Part shown: one piece after another, positions 27,392 to 37,398 of the stretch | Layout: every line of letters starts with the position of its first letter | Position numbering within the stretch: the first letter of the stretch is position 1 | Assembly (NCBI RefSeq): GCF_000002875.2 | Contig: NC_009393.2 | Span: 66,001-130,000 of the forward strand | Reading direction: 5' to 3' | Source of the DNA: Leishmania infantum JPCM5 | Taxonomy: Eukaryota > Euglenozoa > Kinetoplastea > Trypanosomatida > Trypanosomatidae | DNA length: 64,000 nucleotides | Program-made: the position numbers and the translations under genes | Notes under the pieces: generated by a model | Databases searched by the model: none | What the model was told of the DNA's origin: nothing | The model's input: the letters and a program-made list of their open reading frames with translations, nothing else

Positions 27392-30196
27392 ATGAGGGGG
27401 AAGAGGGGGGTCACGTGGTGCGCCCACAGTCAGCGGATGGTGGTCACCAGACATCACGCGCCAACGCAACAAGAACCAAGGGCGAGCATGCTGACGGGTG
27501 CCGGCGCGTACGGCGGTGGGGGTGGCGCACTCTCCGGCAACCACGAAGGTCATGGCGCCTCTGCGCAAGAGATGGTTGTTGTCTCACCGAACTCACAAGA
27601 GGTCGCAGAACTGCCCAGTGAGTGTGCCTCTCGCCAGGGGCACTGCTCCGTCGTCCTTCCCTACCGTCAACCCTCTCCAGAGACTCAAAGGTTCATCGCC
27701 ACATGGCAGGGTGCACTCCCGAAGAACTTCTACATCATCACCGCGTGCGTTCTGGGGTGTGCGCTGACCATCTTCATCGGCATACTCGTGCCGATGCTCG
27801 TCATACGCCGAAGCGCCAACATACACAATGCCGTGGTCCGGGCAAAGGAGTACGACGCCGTCAGTGCGTGGGCTTCCGTGTTGCGCGACGTCATGATTGA
27901 AGGCTTCGCCGCTACGCGTGCGTTGGCGGGCTATTCGATAAGCACGTTTCCCCCTCTGCAAACGCCCACGAATGCGTCCGACTCGATACCAAGCGACAAG
28001 ATCACGGCGTACCTGAAAAGGTTTCCGCGTTTTGCATCCCTGATCGCCTCGAAGAAGCCCGCCGTGGCGATACAGGCCATCTGCCCCGGCGGAGTCATCG
28101 CCATGACCCACCCGCACGATCCGGACACAGTGGGCCGCGACCTCATGAGCCCAAGCGACCCGACCAATCGGTACAAGCCCTCCACAAGGGAGACCGCTCA
28201 GTCGGGTCGCTACGCCATCGTTGGCCCGCGACGCACCACCATCGCCTCCCTCAAGCAAATTTGGGTCATCTTTACGCGCGCGCCCCTCTACAGGAATACC
28301 TCTAAAGGAGTGATTCCCTCGCAGGAGACCTTCTGGGGTTTCGTGCTACTCGTCGTCAACGTGACAGGCGCGCTCGACGTTATGGATCTGGACAAGCTTG
28401 CCAAGGACCATAACCTGGACTACGTGCTCTACGACACTTCAACAGAGTCAGGTGACACGCATGTGATCGCCTCCTCGCTGCCATCGGGCGCAATGCAGCC
28501 GGACTACGAGGAATTCGTCGCTGAAAGCACCGTCACAGACGTCCTGGCACCCCACTCGTCGCTGCACATTGCGGTGCGCTCACGCGAGACGTACGTCTCC
28601 CTCACTCCCACCAACATCATTCTCATCGTAGTGTGGACACTGTTCGGCTCCCTGCTCCTGTTGGGCATCTCCATCGCAGCCGTGTTGTGGTGCACGGCCA
28701 CCTACGACGCCGCAGCGCACGCGCCCAAGATGGCACCCTTCGCCATGCTCACCATCGGCCCCTGCCGCGGCGAGGAGCTCTGGGATCTTGCCACGGATCA
28801 GATGGCCGAGGTGACGGAGAAGCTCGATCAGGTACTGGTGCGGCAAATGGAGCGGCACCGCGCCTACCAGATCCAGCAGGTGCACCCGCTCACCACATCG
28901 TACGTCACGCGCAGCGTCGCCGCCGCTGTGCAGATGGCCTTCAGCACCATCGAGGAGCTGCAGCGCCACCCCATCGACGGCCCGCTGCGCGCCGTGCTCG
29001 GTGATGAGGTCCGCCTGCTGCTGTGCTACGCCGTGCACTGGTGCACCGACGCCGCCGTGCGCGTGGAATCGCTGGAAGGCACGTACCGCTACGAGGGCTG
29101 CGACGTTGTCTTTGGTGGCCGCATGTGGGCCTTTGCCGCGCCCAGCGTCGTCACGGCGTCCGAGGCGGTGGTGCAGACACTGCCGTGCTTCGGCCTCTCC
29201 GGCGTTGTTACGCGAGCGTACCAGACGGTCGACGTGATGCGCACCACACGAGCCAGCTACACCGACGGCAGCGAGGCAGGCATCAGCGATGCATCCAGCA
29301 CAATCGGTGGGGGCGGCAGCGCGACGCTGTACCTACTGGTGCACGCAGCGAAGCCAGATCTCGTGGCGGGAGCAGAGGCGACTGCAGCCGCCGCGGCCGC
29401 TGTGGCGATGGTGCCTCAACTCATGGTTGGTAACGCTCCAGCGCCCAGCCTCTACTGCGGGCTGATAACGCGTGGGAACTCGCCGAGCTTAGAAGCAGGA
29501 AGGGCGGCTGTGCCCAGTCTGCAGGATGTGTCCGCGCGATCACCGGAAATCGAGTCCTCTGCGTCCAGCGCCTGGAGCTCTGCGGCCTCGACCAAAGGGA
29601 GCTCGAGAGCGACCAACGCGTCACAGCGCCGTGGGCGTGCAGCAGCCGAAAGGAGCGCACGTACTCGCAATCCTTTAAGCCGCGGGGATTTGGACACGGA
29701 ACAGCAGGCCTTGGTGCGGAAGCAGGCTCTTGCGAAACACAACGCGGCCTCGACTCTAGAGCAGCATCGTCTTGTGCTGATTGAAGCTGACGCCGTCACA
29801 CGCGCGCTGCTGCAGCCGCTGATCCCACGCGCGCTCGACGTTGCCCTGCGCGTCGCCTTTGACTACCAGTCCATCACCCTCGATGTGCGCTACGCCGAGG
29901 TGCGGGTGCTGGTCTACTACTTCTACTCCAGCTACAAGATCCTGTTCCGCCCGCTGGCCGCGCCGGAGCGCCACAACATCTTCCGCCGCCTGGTGACAGC
30001 CTTTGGTGTACCGCAGCAGGGCATCCTCGAGCACCTGGCCGCGCGCGGTGCGGTGCAGTGGTTGTCGCAGGTGCGCAAGATCAACGGGTTCATGCATCGG
30101 CAAGGCTCTCTTGAATGCAGTAGCCAAACAGAAAGCTCTTCAGTGACCCCGTCTCCGTGCAACAGTCTCCCGGGGGCGCAACGGCTGCGTCTCTAG
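27392..30196 (+). CDS. Receptor-type pseudo-cyclase A
   Basis: 934 aa from the first ATG after candidate acceptors; ATGs at 27437 and 27488 are alternatives. Order: cytosolic N-terminus, TM1 about 113-138, ectodomain of about 270 residues with a CHASE-like block (ETFWGFVLLVVNVTGALDV), TM2 about 408-436, then a cyclase-homology domain. That domain starts APKMAPFAMLTIGPCRGEELWD and aligns with the receptor adenylate cyclase start (IFTDIQSST..LW), but both metal-binding Asp positions are replaced: FTDI reads TIGP, and VGDSFM reads LTTSYV. It is therefore predicted inactive. A Ser/Ala-rich linker and a C-terminal module with VLVYYFYSSYKILFRPLAAPE follow. The sensing ligand is unknown. Two cytosolic DNA blocks are near-identical to gene B. 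Confidence 0.75.
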   Translation: MRGKRGVTWCAHSQRMVVTRHHAPTQQEPRASMLTGAGAYGGGGGALSGNHEGHGASAQEMVVVSPNSQEVAELPSECASRQGHCSVVLPYRQPSPETQRFIATWQGALPKNFYIITACVLGCALTIFIGILVPMLVIRRSANIHNAVVRAKEYDAVSAWASVLRDVMIEGFAATRALAGYSISTFPPLQTPTNASDSIPSDKITAYLKRFPRFASLIASKKPAVAIQAICPGGVIAMTHPHDPDTVGRDLMSPSDPTNRYKPSTRETAQSGRYAIVGPRRTTIASLKQIWVIFTRAPLYRNTSKGVIPSQETFWGFVLLVVNVTGALDVMDLDKLAKDHNLDYVLYDTSTESGDTHVIASSLPSGAMQPDYEEFVAESTVTDVLAPHSSLHIAVRSRETYVSLTPTNIILIVVWTLFGSLLLLGISIAAVLWCTATYDAAAHAPKMAPFAMLTIGPCRGEELWDLATDQMAEVTEKLDQVLVRQMERHRAYQIQQVHPLTTSYVTRSVAAAVQMAFSTIEELQRHPIDGPLRAVLGDEVRLLLCYAVHWCTDAAVRVESLEGTYRYEGCDVVFGGRMWAFAAPSVVTASEAVVQTLPCFGLSGVVTRAYQTVDVMRTTRASYTDGSEAGISDASSTIGGGGSATLYLLVHAAKPDLVAGAEATAAAAAAVAMVPQLMVGNAPAPSLYCGLITRGNSPSLEAGRAAVPSLQDVSARSPEIESSASSAWSSAASTKGSSRATNASQRRGRAAAERSARTRNPLSRGDLDTEQQALVRKQALAKHNAASTLEQHRLVLIEADAVTRALLQPLIPRALDVALRVAFDYQSITLDVRYAEVRVLVYYFYSSYKILFRPLAAPERHNIFRRLVTAFGVPQQGILEHLAARGAVQWLSQVRKINGFMHRQGSLECSSQTESSSVTPSPCNSLPGAQRLRL
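28672..29196 (+). repeat. 525-bp block shared with 33763-34287 (genes A and B)
   Basis: Collinear at a constant offset of 5,091 bp with no indel and no difference that I noticed. It encodes the end of TM2 and the whole cyclase-homology domain. Flanking coding DNA diverges abruptly on both sides. A shorter part (APKMAPFAMLTIGPCRGEELWDLA region) is also near-identical in gene C around 38527-38596. Confidence 0.88.
29789..30046 (+). repeat. 258-bp block shared with 34916-35173 (genes A and B)
   Basis: Constant offset of 5,127 bp; one difference seen (GTA against GTG near 30010). It encodes the conserved C-terminal module (TRALLQPLIPRALD through GILEHLAAR). Diverged linkers precede it and unrelated C-termini follow it. 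Confidence 0.88.
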
Positions 30197-30991
30197 CGGC
30201 TGCAAGCGGACGTCTGCCTTACGATGCAGTGCCACAGCGCTCCCCTACCACCGCCACCACTACCGCACAAGACGCTCGTCCCCCGGCCCTGCGTCGGGGT
30301 GGCGAAAAGTGTGTCTGTCGCGTCTGCACGTGTGTCAGCGGGGTGGAAGGTGGAGAGAGGAGTTAGGGGATGGGAAAGTGGCACGGTGTGTCCAGTCATG
30401 TAGACACGATCAATGCAGGTGGCCTGTTCAAAAGGATGCCCTTCAACGCAGTTGTGGGGCCCTGCGTCGAGCGGCAGTGAAGCGGGGCTTTCCTCGCCGC
30501 CGTCGCCCACCCACGCCCCTCCTACTCCTCCTCTCATGCCAAGCCCTTCTCGACACGGAGGTCTCACTCCTCTTGGGCCCTTCGACTTATTCGCTAGCTT
30601 GGTGTGTGTGTGTGTGTGTGTGTGTCCTTCGTTTTCTTTTTCCTTTGGCTTTTCGTATACATCTGCTTGCTTGTCTTGGGGAGAGGGGAAGAGAGAAGGG
30701 GGGAGGGGGCGGGGGCTTTTCGCCTCGTGTGTCTACGCATGTGTATGCGCGTGTGCCCAGGTCCGCCTGTTGAATGCACATATAACCCTGCAGTGCGCTG
30801 CCGGTGCCTCGACCTCCCGCCTTCCCCCCACCCATCGTCCCTTCCAGTCCCGCGCACACACACACACTTTCGTTTTGGCATGGTTTCCTTCGTCTGCAGT
30901 GCTCATTGGTTCCCCCCTCCCCCCATATACGTGCGTTTTCGTTTTCCTCGTGCTGTGGTTGTTGGCTCTCTGTCACGACAGGGTGCCTCGG

Positions 30992-31420
30992 CGCCCCCTC
31001 ATGACGGGGAAGGGGAAAGAGGGTGGGGGTGGCACACATCTCCGTGCGTCGCACCACAGGCTCCCGTGACCCCACCAACCACCAACACCACGTTGTGGGC
31101 GGAAGCCAAGCAACCCCCACCCCCACCCCTCCCATATTCCTGCCAAACGCCGAACCAGCTCTGGTGGTCACAGGTTCAGGTCCCGGATGGCGTTACGTCG
31201 GAGCGACCCGCGACAGTGAACACGTCTGTGCCATCTAAACTATCGGCAGCGTTTAAGGCAGAAGCCGTGCTCGCATAACTGAGCCCGCGGATTGCTGTAA
31301 CACGCGTGCCTACGGCTGCTTCGCACCACGGGATGGGTCTGTGGCATGCCGGGGCTCGAGTAGAGTCTGACGCATATTCTGTGGCAGGGAATAGTTGACA
31401 CGTTGGAAAACAAAATCATT
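30992..31420 (+). mobile_element. SIDER-like degenerate retroposon, copy 2
   Basis: About 430 bp sharing with 12601-13170 the ordered landmarks CCCCCTCATGAC, CACATCTCCGTGCGT, CAGGTCCCGGATGGCG with CGTCGGAGCG, GACAGTGAACACGT, GATTGCTG, GCTTCGCACCACGGGATG and CACGTTGGAAAAC. It lacks the G-rich central part of copy 1 (about 12870-12990). Sense orientation, downstream of pseudo-cyclase A. The classification is from the known properties of Leishmania SIDERs, not from a database match. Confidence 0.65.
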
Positions 31421-32702
31421 TGTCGTCGAAACGGACCAGTCTTGAAGACAGTGAGTACGGGTGGTCTGTGTTGGTGAGTGTGTGCGCGTACAAGAAAGCA
31501 AGAGCCACTGCACCTCGATCGGTCCATGACGTCACATCTTCGTCTATGTATCCCTCTGTCCCTACGCCCCTCTCGACTCTTCACACCCGATCACGCCGCA
31601 GCCTGTGCGCCCGCAGAAACCTCTCGGCGCATTCGTTACGAGCCGCCTTTGTTCGGTCACACCTACACAGCAACCGATCACAAAAAAAGTAATATATAAA
31701 AAAAAAAAACATTAAAAAACGGAATCCCCCTGTTTACACAAATACGGACTACCCTCTCCCCTCCCTTTCTCGGAGTCCCACCGCCACTGCCACCCACCCA
31801 TCCACAGGCACACAGACACACCGCTTTCGTTGCCGCCGGCGAGTGCAGCATCACTATTGTGCCGCCTTTCGTGTGGCTGCTGCTCGTATTTTCTCTTTTC
31901 TTTGTACGGGCTGTCTCCTCTCATTGCCGCGCCCGCCCGCCCGCCCCCCCCCTCTATTCTTACTTCGTCTCTTCTGCAAATTGCTCTGCTGCTCACCCCC
32001 CCCACATTTCTCACTTCGGCTGCTGACCCTCTCCCCTCCTCCCTCTTTCTCTCTGCTTTCTCCAGCTGCTCCGCTCTTTCTGCCTCTGTTGCAGCCCGCG
32101 CATTACTCGCTGCGGCTACGACGAGCGCTGCTACGGCCCCCTACTCTCTCTGCGTCTTTCTTGGTGCCCGCATCGGCCGGGGCATCTTGTTTGTCTGACG
32201 GGTAACTTCTGGCCAGTATTTTCCTTCGTCCGCCTCTCTTTTTCCGTTGTGGCGGTGGCGTGTGCGTGTGGTCAGCCTTCCTCTGCCCTCACGCACGCAC
32301 GCAGCAGACGCGTCCACGTGTACGCACACCGAGCGCAAGTGAGGGAGCGCATCTGTGTGTTTTGTTTTCTTTGGTTTTTCATGTCTTTGTTGCTGCTTGG
32401 GGCGTCTTTCCTTTAGGTCTGTATCCGTGCCTGTTGATCTGTGCTTGTATCTGTCGGAGTGCATCTGTGTGTGACGGCTGGTCTCTGTGTGCGCCTGTCT
32501 ACGTGTGCTTCTTCTTTTCTGTTTTTCTCTTGCCTCGTCCACCTCTTCTCCCCCTCGTGTGTGCGTGCGTGTGTGTGTGTGTGTGTGCGCGCGCGCCACC
32601 GGCACGCGTGCGCGTGTGGATATCACAGCTCGCCGCCCACGTGTGTGTGGATGTGTCCACTAAGTTTTTGTTTGTTTATGCGCCCCCTCCGCGCGTAGCT
32701 CA

Positions 32703-32730
32703 TTTTCATCCCCTCCCCCGCTCTCAGCAG
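32703..32730 (+). promoter_or_regulatory. Likely trans-splice acceptor of pseudo-cyclase B
   Basis: A T/C-rich tract ends in CTCTCAGCAG, placing AG dinucleotides at 32726-32727 and 32729-32730, 28-31 nt before the ATG at 32759. No other ATG intervenes, which supports that start. Confidence 0.6.
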
Positions 32731-32758
32731 CCCACGCGTCATCGTGACTTGCGCCGTC

Positions 32759-35308
32759 ATGATGATCGATGATGCTGTCCACCAGCGGGTCGTTCGCCCC
32801 CGCCTGCCTCCTCTGAGGGTGCAGACGCGACGCTATATTGGCATCGTTGCCTTCGTTGCATGCCTGCTGCTCATCTTCGTCGGCATCTTCTCGCCGATGA
32901 TTGTGCTGCGCAACATGGACAAGAGCTACGAAGCGGAGATGCGGTACATCGAGTACACCCTCGCCAACAAAGCCGTGGCACCGTACAGGGTGGTCATGGT
33001 CGAGGCCTTCGCCATCAGTCAGGCCTTGGAGGGCTACGTGATGAGTCGGATGCTAGTTATGCCGAACTTGTCCGCTCCGCCACTGGAGCGCATCCAAGGC
33101 CAAAACTTCACCAACTTCGACGACATTGGCGCAACACTCCGGCGCAACACGACCATGATCGCCATGACTGCCTTACAGCCCGGCGGCGTGTACGCCTTTT
33201 TCTCTCCGCGTAATGCCACCAAGTACGGACGCGACACCCTCGACCCTAACGACAACGCGCAGAACTTCAAGCCGACGCCTTTTGAGACCATCCTCAGCGG
33301 CCGCGCCGTCTACGTAGGTCCCTTCCGCTCCACCTCCGACGTTCTGCGGGGTCACTGGGGACTCGCTATTCGACGGCCCATCTACAACCGCACAAGCTAC
33401 GAGTCGGCCGATATCCGCACCTTCTGGGGATTTGCGTTCACCCTGGTCAACATAAGCGGCCTTATCGACAAAAACCCGTTCGCCTTCACCAGCCTCTCAA
33501 AGAAACGGGACGTCGACTACCTTCTCAGCGTGCATAATGAGACCTCCGGCGTTATCACCGTCCTTGCGACCTCTCTCAAACAGCCGACGGCGACGCAGCT
33601 CGCAGAGTTTGTCCGGCTCGGCACCAGCGTCGGTATCACCCCAAATCACCCGTTCCTCCTCACCATCCGCGGCCGCGACTACGGCTCGAACCTCTCGCCT
33701 GCCAACATCATCATCGTCGTGTCCACCGTACTATCTGGGCTTCTAGCCATCTTTGCCGCTGTCATCGCAGCCGTGTTGTGGTGCACGGCCACCTACGACG
33801 CCGCAGCGCACGCGCCCAAGATGGCACCCTTCGCCATGCTCACCATCGGCCCCTGCCGCGGCGAGGAGCTCTGGGATCTTGCCACGGATCAGATGGCCGA
33901 GGTGACGGAGAAGCTCGATCAGGTACTGGTGCGGCAAATGGAGCGGCACCGCGCCTACCAGATCCAGCAGGTGCACCCGCTCACCACATCGTACGTCACG
34001 CGCAGCGTCGCCGCCGCTGTGCAGATGGCCTTCAGCACCATCGAGGAGCTGCAGCGCCACCCCATCGACGGCCCGCTGCGCGCCGTGCTCGGTGATGAGG
34101 TCCGCCTGCTGCTGTGCTACGCCGTGCACTGGTGCACCGACGCCGCCGTGCGCGTGGAATCGCTGGAAGGCACGTACCGCTACGAGGGCTGCGACGTTGT
34201 CTTTGGTGGCCGCATGTGGGCCTTTGCCGCGCCCAGCGTCGTCACGGCGTCCGAGGCGGTGGTGCAGACACTGCCGTGCTTCGGCCTGGGCAGCATCGAC
34301 ACACGCCCACGCTGCGTTGTCAACGTGGTGCGCTCACGGACCCTCTGCGGTGCCACCGGCGGCAAAGAGCTGGGCGGCAAGAGCGCCACTATCTACGTGC
34401 CGCACTCGCCGCCCACCACCGTGCAGGCGACCGCCGGTGTGCGGCGCGGCAGAGCCGTCTCCTCGACGGCGGCGCCCCTGGAAAGTAGCAGCGACACCGA
34501 AGACACGCAGTCACTGCCACCGCAGCAGCTCTTCACGCTGCTCGACACGCGCCGCCCCGCACTGATGGCCGCCGAGGCTGCAGCGCCGCACGACGCCGAC
34601 TCTGTCTCCTCTGCATCTTGCCCTAGCGACTCTGCGGCGATCCCCGCCATGGACTTGCCTGCCGGTGAGCGTGCCGTGCTGCCAGTGTCGCCCTCGTCTG
34701 CCGCTGATGGCAGCTCTGCCAACGCTGAGATGGCCACTGCCGCACACACGAGTGCAAGGTCCGACGCGCCAACCGAGAACGAAGGCAACGAATTACTCTC
34801 CGCGTCATCGCCGTCGGTGGCGCCGCCGCTGTCGCACGCGTCCAGCTCCTTCGACATTGGCGTCTCCAACGGCGCCACCACGGCAGTGCAGCTGAGCTCC
34901 CTCGCCTTTCAGGGGGACGCCGTCACACGCGCGCTGCTGCAGCCGCTGATCCCACGCGCGCTCGACGTTGCCCTGCGCGTCGCCTTTGACTACCAGTCCA
35001 TCACCCTCGATGTGCGCTACGCCGAGGTGCGGGTGCTGGTCTACTACTTCTACTCCAGCTACAAGATCCTGTTCCGCCCGCTGGCCGCGCCGGAGCGCCA
35101 CAACATCTTCCGCCGCCTGGTGACAGCCTTTGGTGTGCCGCAGCAGGGCATCCTCGAGCACCTGGCCGCGCGCTGCGTCATTCGTCATGTGCAGCAGCGG
35201 TTGAAATCACTTCAGTTCGCACCGCAACATCCTCACCTTCGTGCCGCCCCCCGTGAAACACCGCTAACGCTGAACGCCTACGCGAAGCTCGGAAGGGCAA
35301 CCCGTTAG
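32759..35308 (+). CDS. Receptor-type pseudo-cyclase B
   Basis: 849 aa. TM1 26-50 follows a basic N-terminus. The ectodomain runs to about 314 with NRTSYE and a CHASE-like TFWGFAFTLVNISGLID block, and Asn-linked glycosylation sequons such as NLS, NFT and NTT. TM2 is about 316-344. The cyclase-homology domain (about 352-520) is identical to gene A and lacks both catalytic aspartates. A low-complexity linker follows (about 530-715), then the conserved C-terminal module (about 719-805) and a unique tail. The ectodomain differs strongly from A although the architecture is the same, which suggests ligand diversification over a constant cytosolic output. Possible roles: dominant-negative partner of active receptor cyclases, or a scaffold. 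An ATG immediately after the first (32762) is an equivalent start. Confidence 0.76.
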   Translation: MMIDDAVHQRVVRPRLPPLRVQTRRYIGIVAFVACLLLIFVGIFSPMIVLRNMDKSYEAEMRYIEYTLANKAVAPYRVVMVEAFAISQALEGYVMSRMLVMPNLSAPPLERIQGQNFTNFDDIGATLRRNTTMIAMTALQPGGVYAFFSPRNATKYGRDTLDPNDNAQNFKPTPFETILSGRAVYVGPFRSTSDVLRGHWGLAIRRPIYNRTSYESADIRTFWGFAFTLVNISGLIDKNPFAFTSLSKKRDVDYLLSVHNETSGVITVLATSLKQPTATQLAEFVRLGTSVGITPNHPFLLTIRGRDYGSNLSPANIIIVVSTVLSGLLAIFAAVIAAVLWCTATYDAAAHAPKMAPFAMLTIGPCRGEELWDLATDQMAEVTEKLDQVLVRQMERHRAYQIQQVHPLTTSYVTRSVAAAVQMAFSTIEELQRHPIDGPLRAVLGDEVRLLLCYAVHWCTDAAVRVESLEGTYRYEGCDVVFGGRMWAFAAPSVVTASEAVVQTLPCFGLGSIDTRPRCVVNVVRSRTLCGATGGKELGGKSATIYVPHSPPTTVQATAGVRRGRAVSSTAAPLESSSDTEDTQSLPPQQLFTLLDTRRPALMAAEAAAPHDADSVSSASCPSDSAAIPAMDLPAGERAVLPVSPSSAADGSSANAEMATAAHTSARSDAPTENEGNELLSASSPSVAPPLSHASSSFDIGVSNGATTAVQLSSLAFQGDAVTRALLQPLIPRALDVALRVAFDYQSITLDVRYAEVRVLVYYFYSSYKILFRPLAAPERHNIFRRLVTAFGVPQQGILEHLAARCVIRHVQQRLKSLQFAPQHPHLRAAPRETPLTLNAYAKLGRATR

Positions 35309-37398
35309 GCCGCTAGAGGCAGCAAGACGTGAGGAGGGCCAGTATGTGGGGCATTCGCTTCCTAGGAACCTTCGCCTTTCCACCGGGGTGTCTTGCTGGT
35401 TTCACGAGGCTTCTCTCCGATGTGAAGAACTGTCGCTGAGTAGCAATGGATGGGTCTTGGGTGGGGTTCGTGCTTGGATGTCTGTGTGTTGGTAAAGCAG
35501 ATGTGCAGAGACAAGCACTGTGCGTGAAAGCCTGTTCAGCGCCTCTCCCACCCCCTCCCCTTACTTTCCTGCGATGCTTGTGTACGTATGATGGGGTGCA
35601 TACGGTGTGGTGAAGGTGTGTGTGTATATATATATATGAGGGCGTCGGTACACGTTTCATTTTGTTTGCTTGACACGAATTGTCTCGAGTGATGTCCTAT
35701 GTCATCTTCCTGTATATATATATATATGTGTGTGTGTGTGCGTGTGTGCGTGCCGAGTCTACATCGGCGTGGTTTTCGTTTTCTTATAGTTGGTTTAGAG
35801 CGTGGCTGGTGACTCGCTGTATGTGTGCGTGTCTGTGTACATGTATATATAGGTGCGTGTGTGTGTGTGTGTGCGCGCGCTGACTGATGTCCGCACAGAC
35901 AGATTACAGGCGCTTGTGTGTGCACGCAGAAGAACCACAAACGTGCCTCCCTTGTCATCATCGCCTTCTCTCTCGCTTTCCAACTCGCTTTCCAAAACGC
36001 ATGCACATAAATGTGTATTCGCTTGGCGTTCCCGTTTCCTTTCGTGCCTCTCGTTGATCGCTGCGTCTTCTCTGCTCTGTGTGTGTGTGTATGTTCGGTG
36101 GCTGTGGTTTGATGATCCCATTGCTGTCTGCGTGTACGCGAATGAAATCCGAGCTCCTCCTGCCAGACGTCGATGAGGGATGGAACTAGGTGCGACGTGG
36201 CAGCGACGCTCGGGAGAGGGAATGGCAGTGCTCGCGTTGCTGTGGGAAAACGAGGCGGTTGGCTCGTCAGTATATGGATATGTGTGTGTTCGATTGGTCC
36301 TCAGCAACGTCATGGCTAAAAATCGTGCGATTGTCCTCTGCCCTCCCTCTCCCTCCCGCAGCCTAAGCCCCTTTCACTCTCTCTCGGCTTCCACTGGCTG
36401 AACTGCGCATGGAAATCTCCTTGAGACATCGCCTCTGCCGTCAGCACTTGCAATCTCCGTTGCTCCACTCCTCTTCCCCTTCTTTCCGTAAAATGCATGA
36501 TTATGTGAGCCTTCGCCGCTTACCTCCGTGTGGGCTATGGTTGGGGTCTGTGCTTGTGGGAAAGCATATCCGGCAGCCTTCAGAAGGCATGACAGGTTGT
36601 GATGGCGCAGATGGCGCGCGCCAGCATCATGAGTACGACGCTCGTCATCATAATGAATGATATCAGCAAGACAACGACGACACACCGACACCCTAAGGCG
36701 CCGCCCGATGCCAACGCGTGTGCGGGGGTGAGCATGATGGCTTTGCGCTTTCTCTTCCTACTTACCCGCACGCAGCACCGCCATCGCAGCCCTCTCTCCC
36801 TCCACCGCTGCCGCCCCTCTCACGCCGACTTCTCTGCCGTTCTGTGGAGAGGAGGAACGCGACACGGCGGTGGCGAGAGCGCCAGACGCCTTGATGCGTC
36901 CTGTGCGAAGCACGCCGTCTCCTCTCCCTTACCTTTCTCTGCCCCACCTCCCCTCCCCTCTCTTTCTTATACGTGCGCTCTCCGACCTGCCTCTCTTCAT
37001 ACATGCAAACGCATCACATACGTGACGGAAGCGAGCAAGTCGCGTACGATGTACTCATCCGCCCACCCCTCTTTCCCTATTCTTAGCCTCGCTTAAGCTT
37101 TAATCGTGTCCTTGCATACCACACACACACACACACACACACACACTTGGCATCCACAACAAGCACGCATACATACATTGGCGTGTTTGTGATTGCTCCC
37201 GTGGTGGTCGCTGTCCCCCTTCCCTCTCGCTCTGTTGTCAGCCAGCACGTGCGTGTGTGAGTGCCACCGTGTTGTCGTTGGGTCTTCTGCTGTCTGCATC
37301 TTCTTTTCCGCTTGTTTTTCGTTTTCAGGTCTCCTTGCCGCTTAGCGGTGCGCACAGGGGCACACATCCACACCCACACGTACACACACGCACAAAGG
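35309..37398. other. Spacer between pseudo-cyclases B and C
   Basis: 2.1 kb. 35619-35870 holds three TA runs joined to TG runs (near 35620-35637, 35713-35740, 35841-35872). C/T-rich sequence lies at 36340-36480 and 36920-36970, and (AC)13 at 37121-37146. ORFs such as 36599-37096 have spacer-like composition and no domain, so none is called. Confidence 0.6.
37121..37146 (+). repeat. (AC)13 microsatellite
   Basis: Uninterrupted AC run upstream of pseudo-cyclase C; likely length-polymorphic. Confidence 0.95.

Larger units (their letters stand above)
30197..32758. other. Spacer between pseudo-cyclases A and B, with a SIDER-like element
   Basis: 2.6 kb without a supported gene. (TG)n at 30602-30625, a SIDER-like element at about 30992-31420, an A-rich patch at 31680-31722, then T/C-rich sequence to the gene B start. 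The 31680-31722 A-rich segment is unusual for this GC-rich DNA. Confidence 0.65.

Noticed and set aside
36599..37096. 165-codon + strand ORF in the spacer before pseudo-cyclase C
   Set aside because: It starts with a run of Met-rich sequence but continues into Ser/Pro/His-rich spacer composition, and no homology is recognised.
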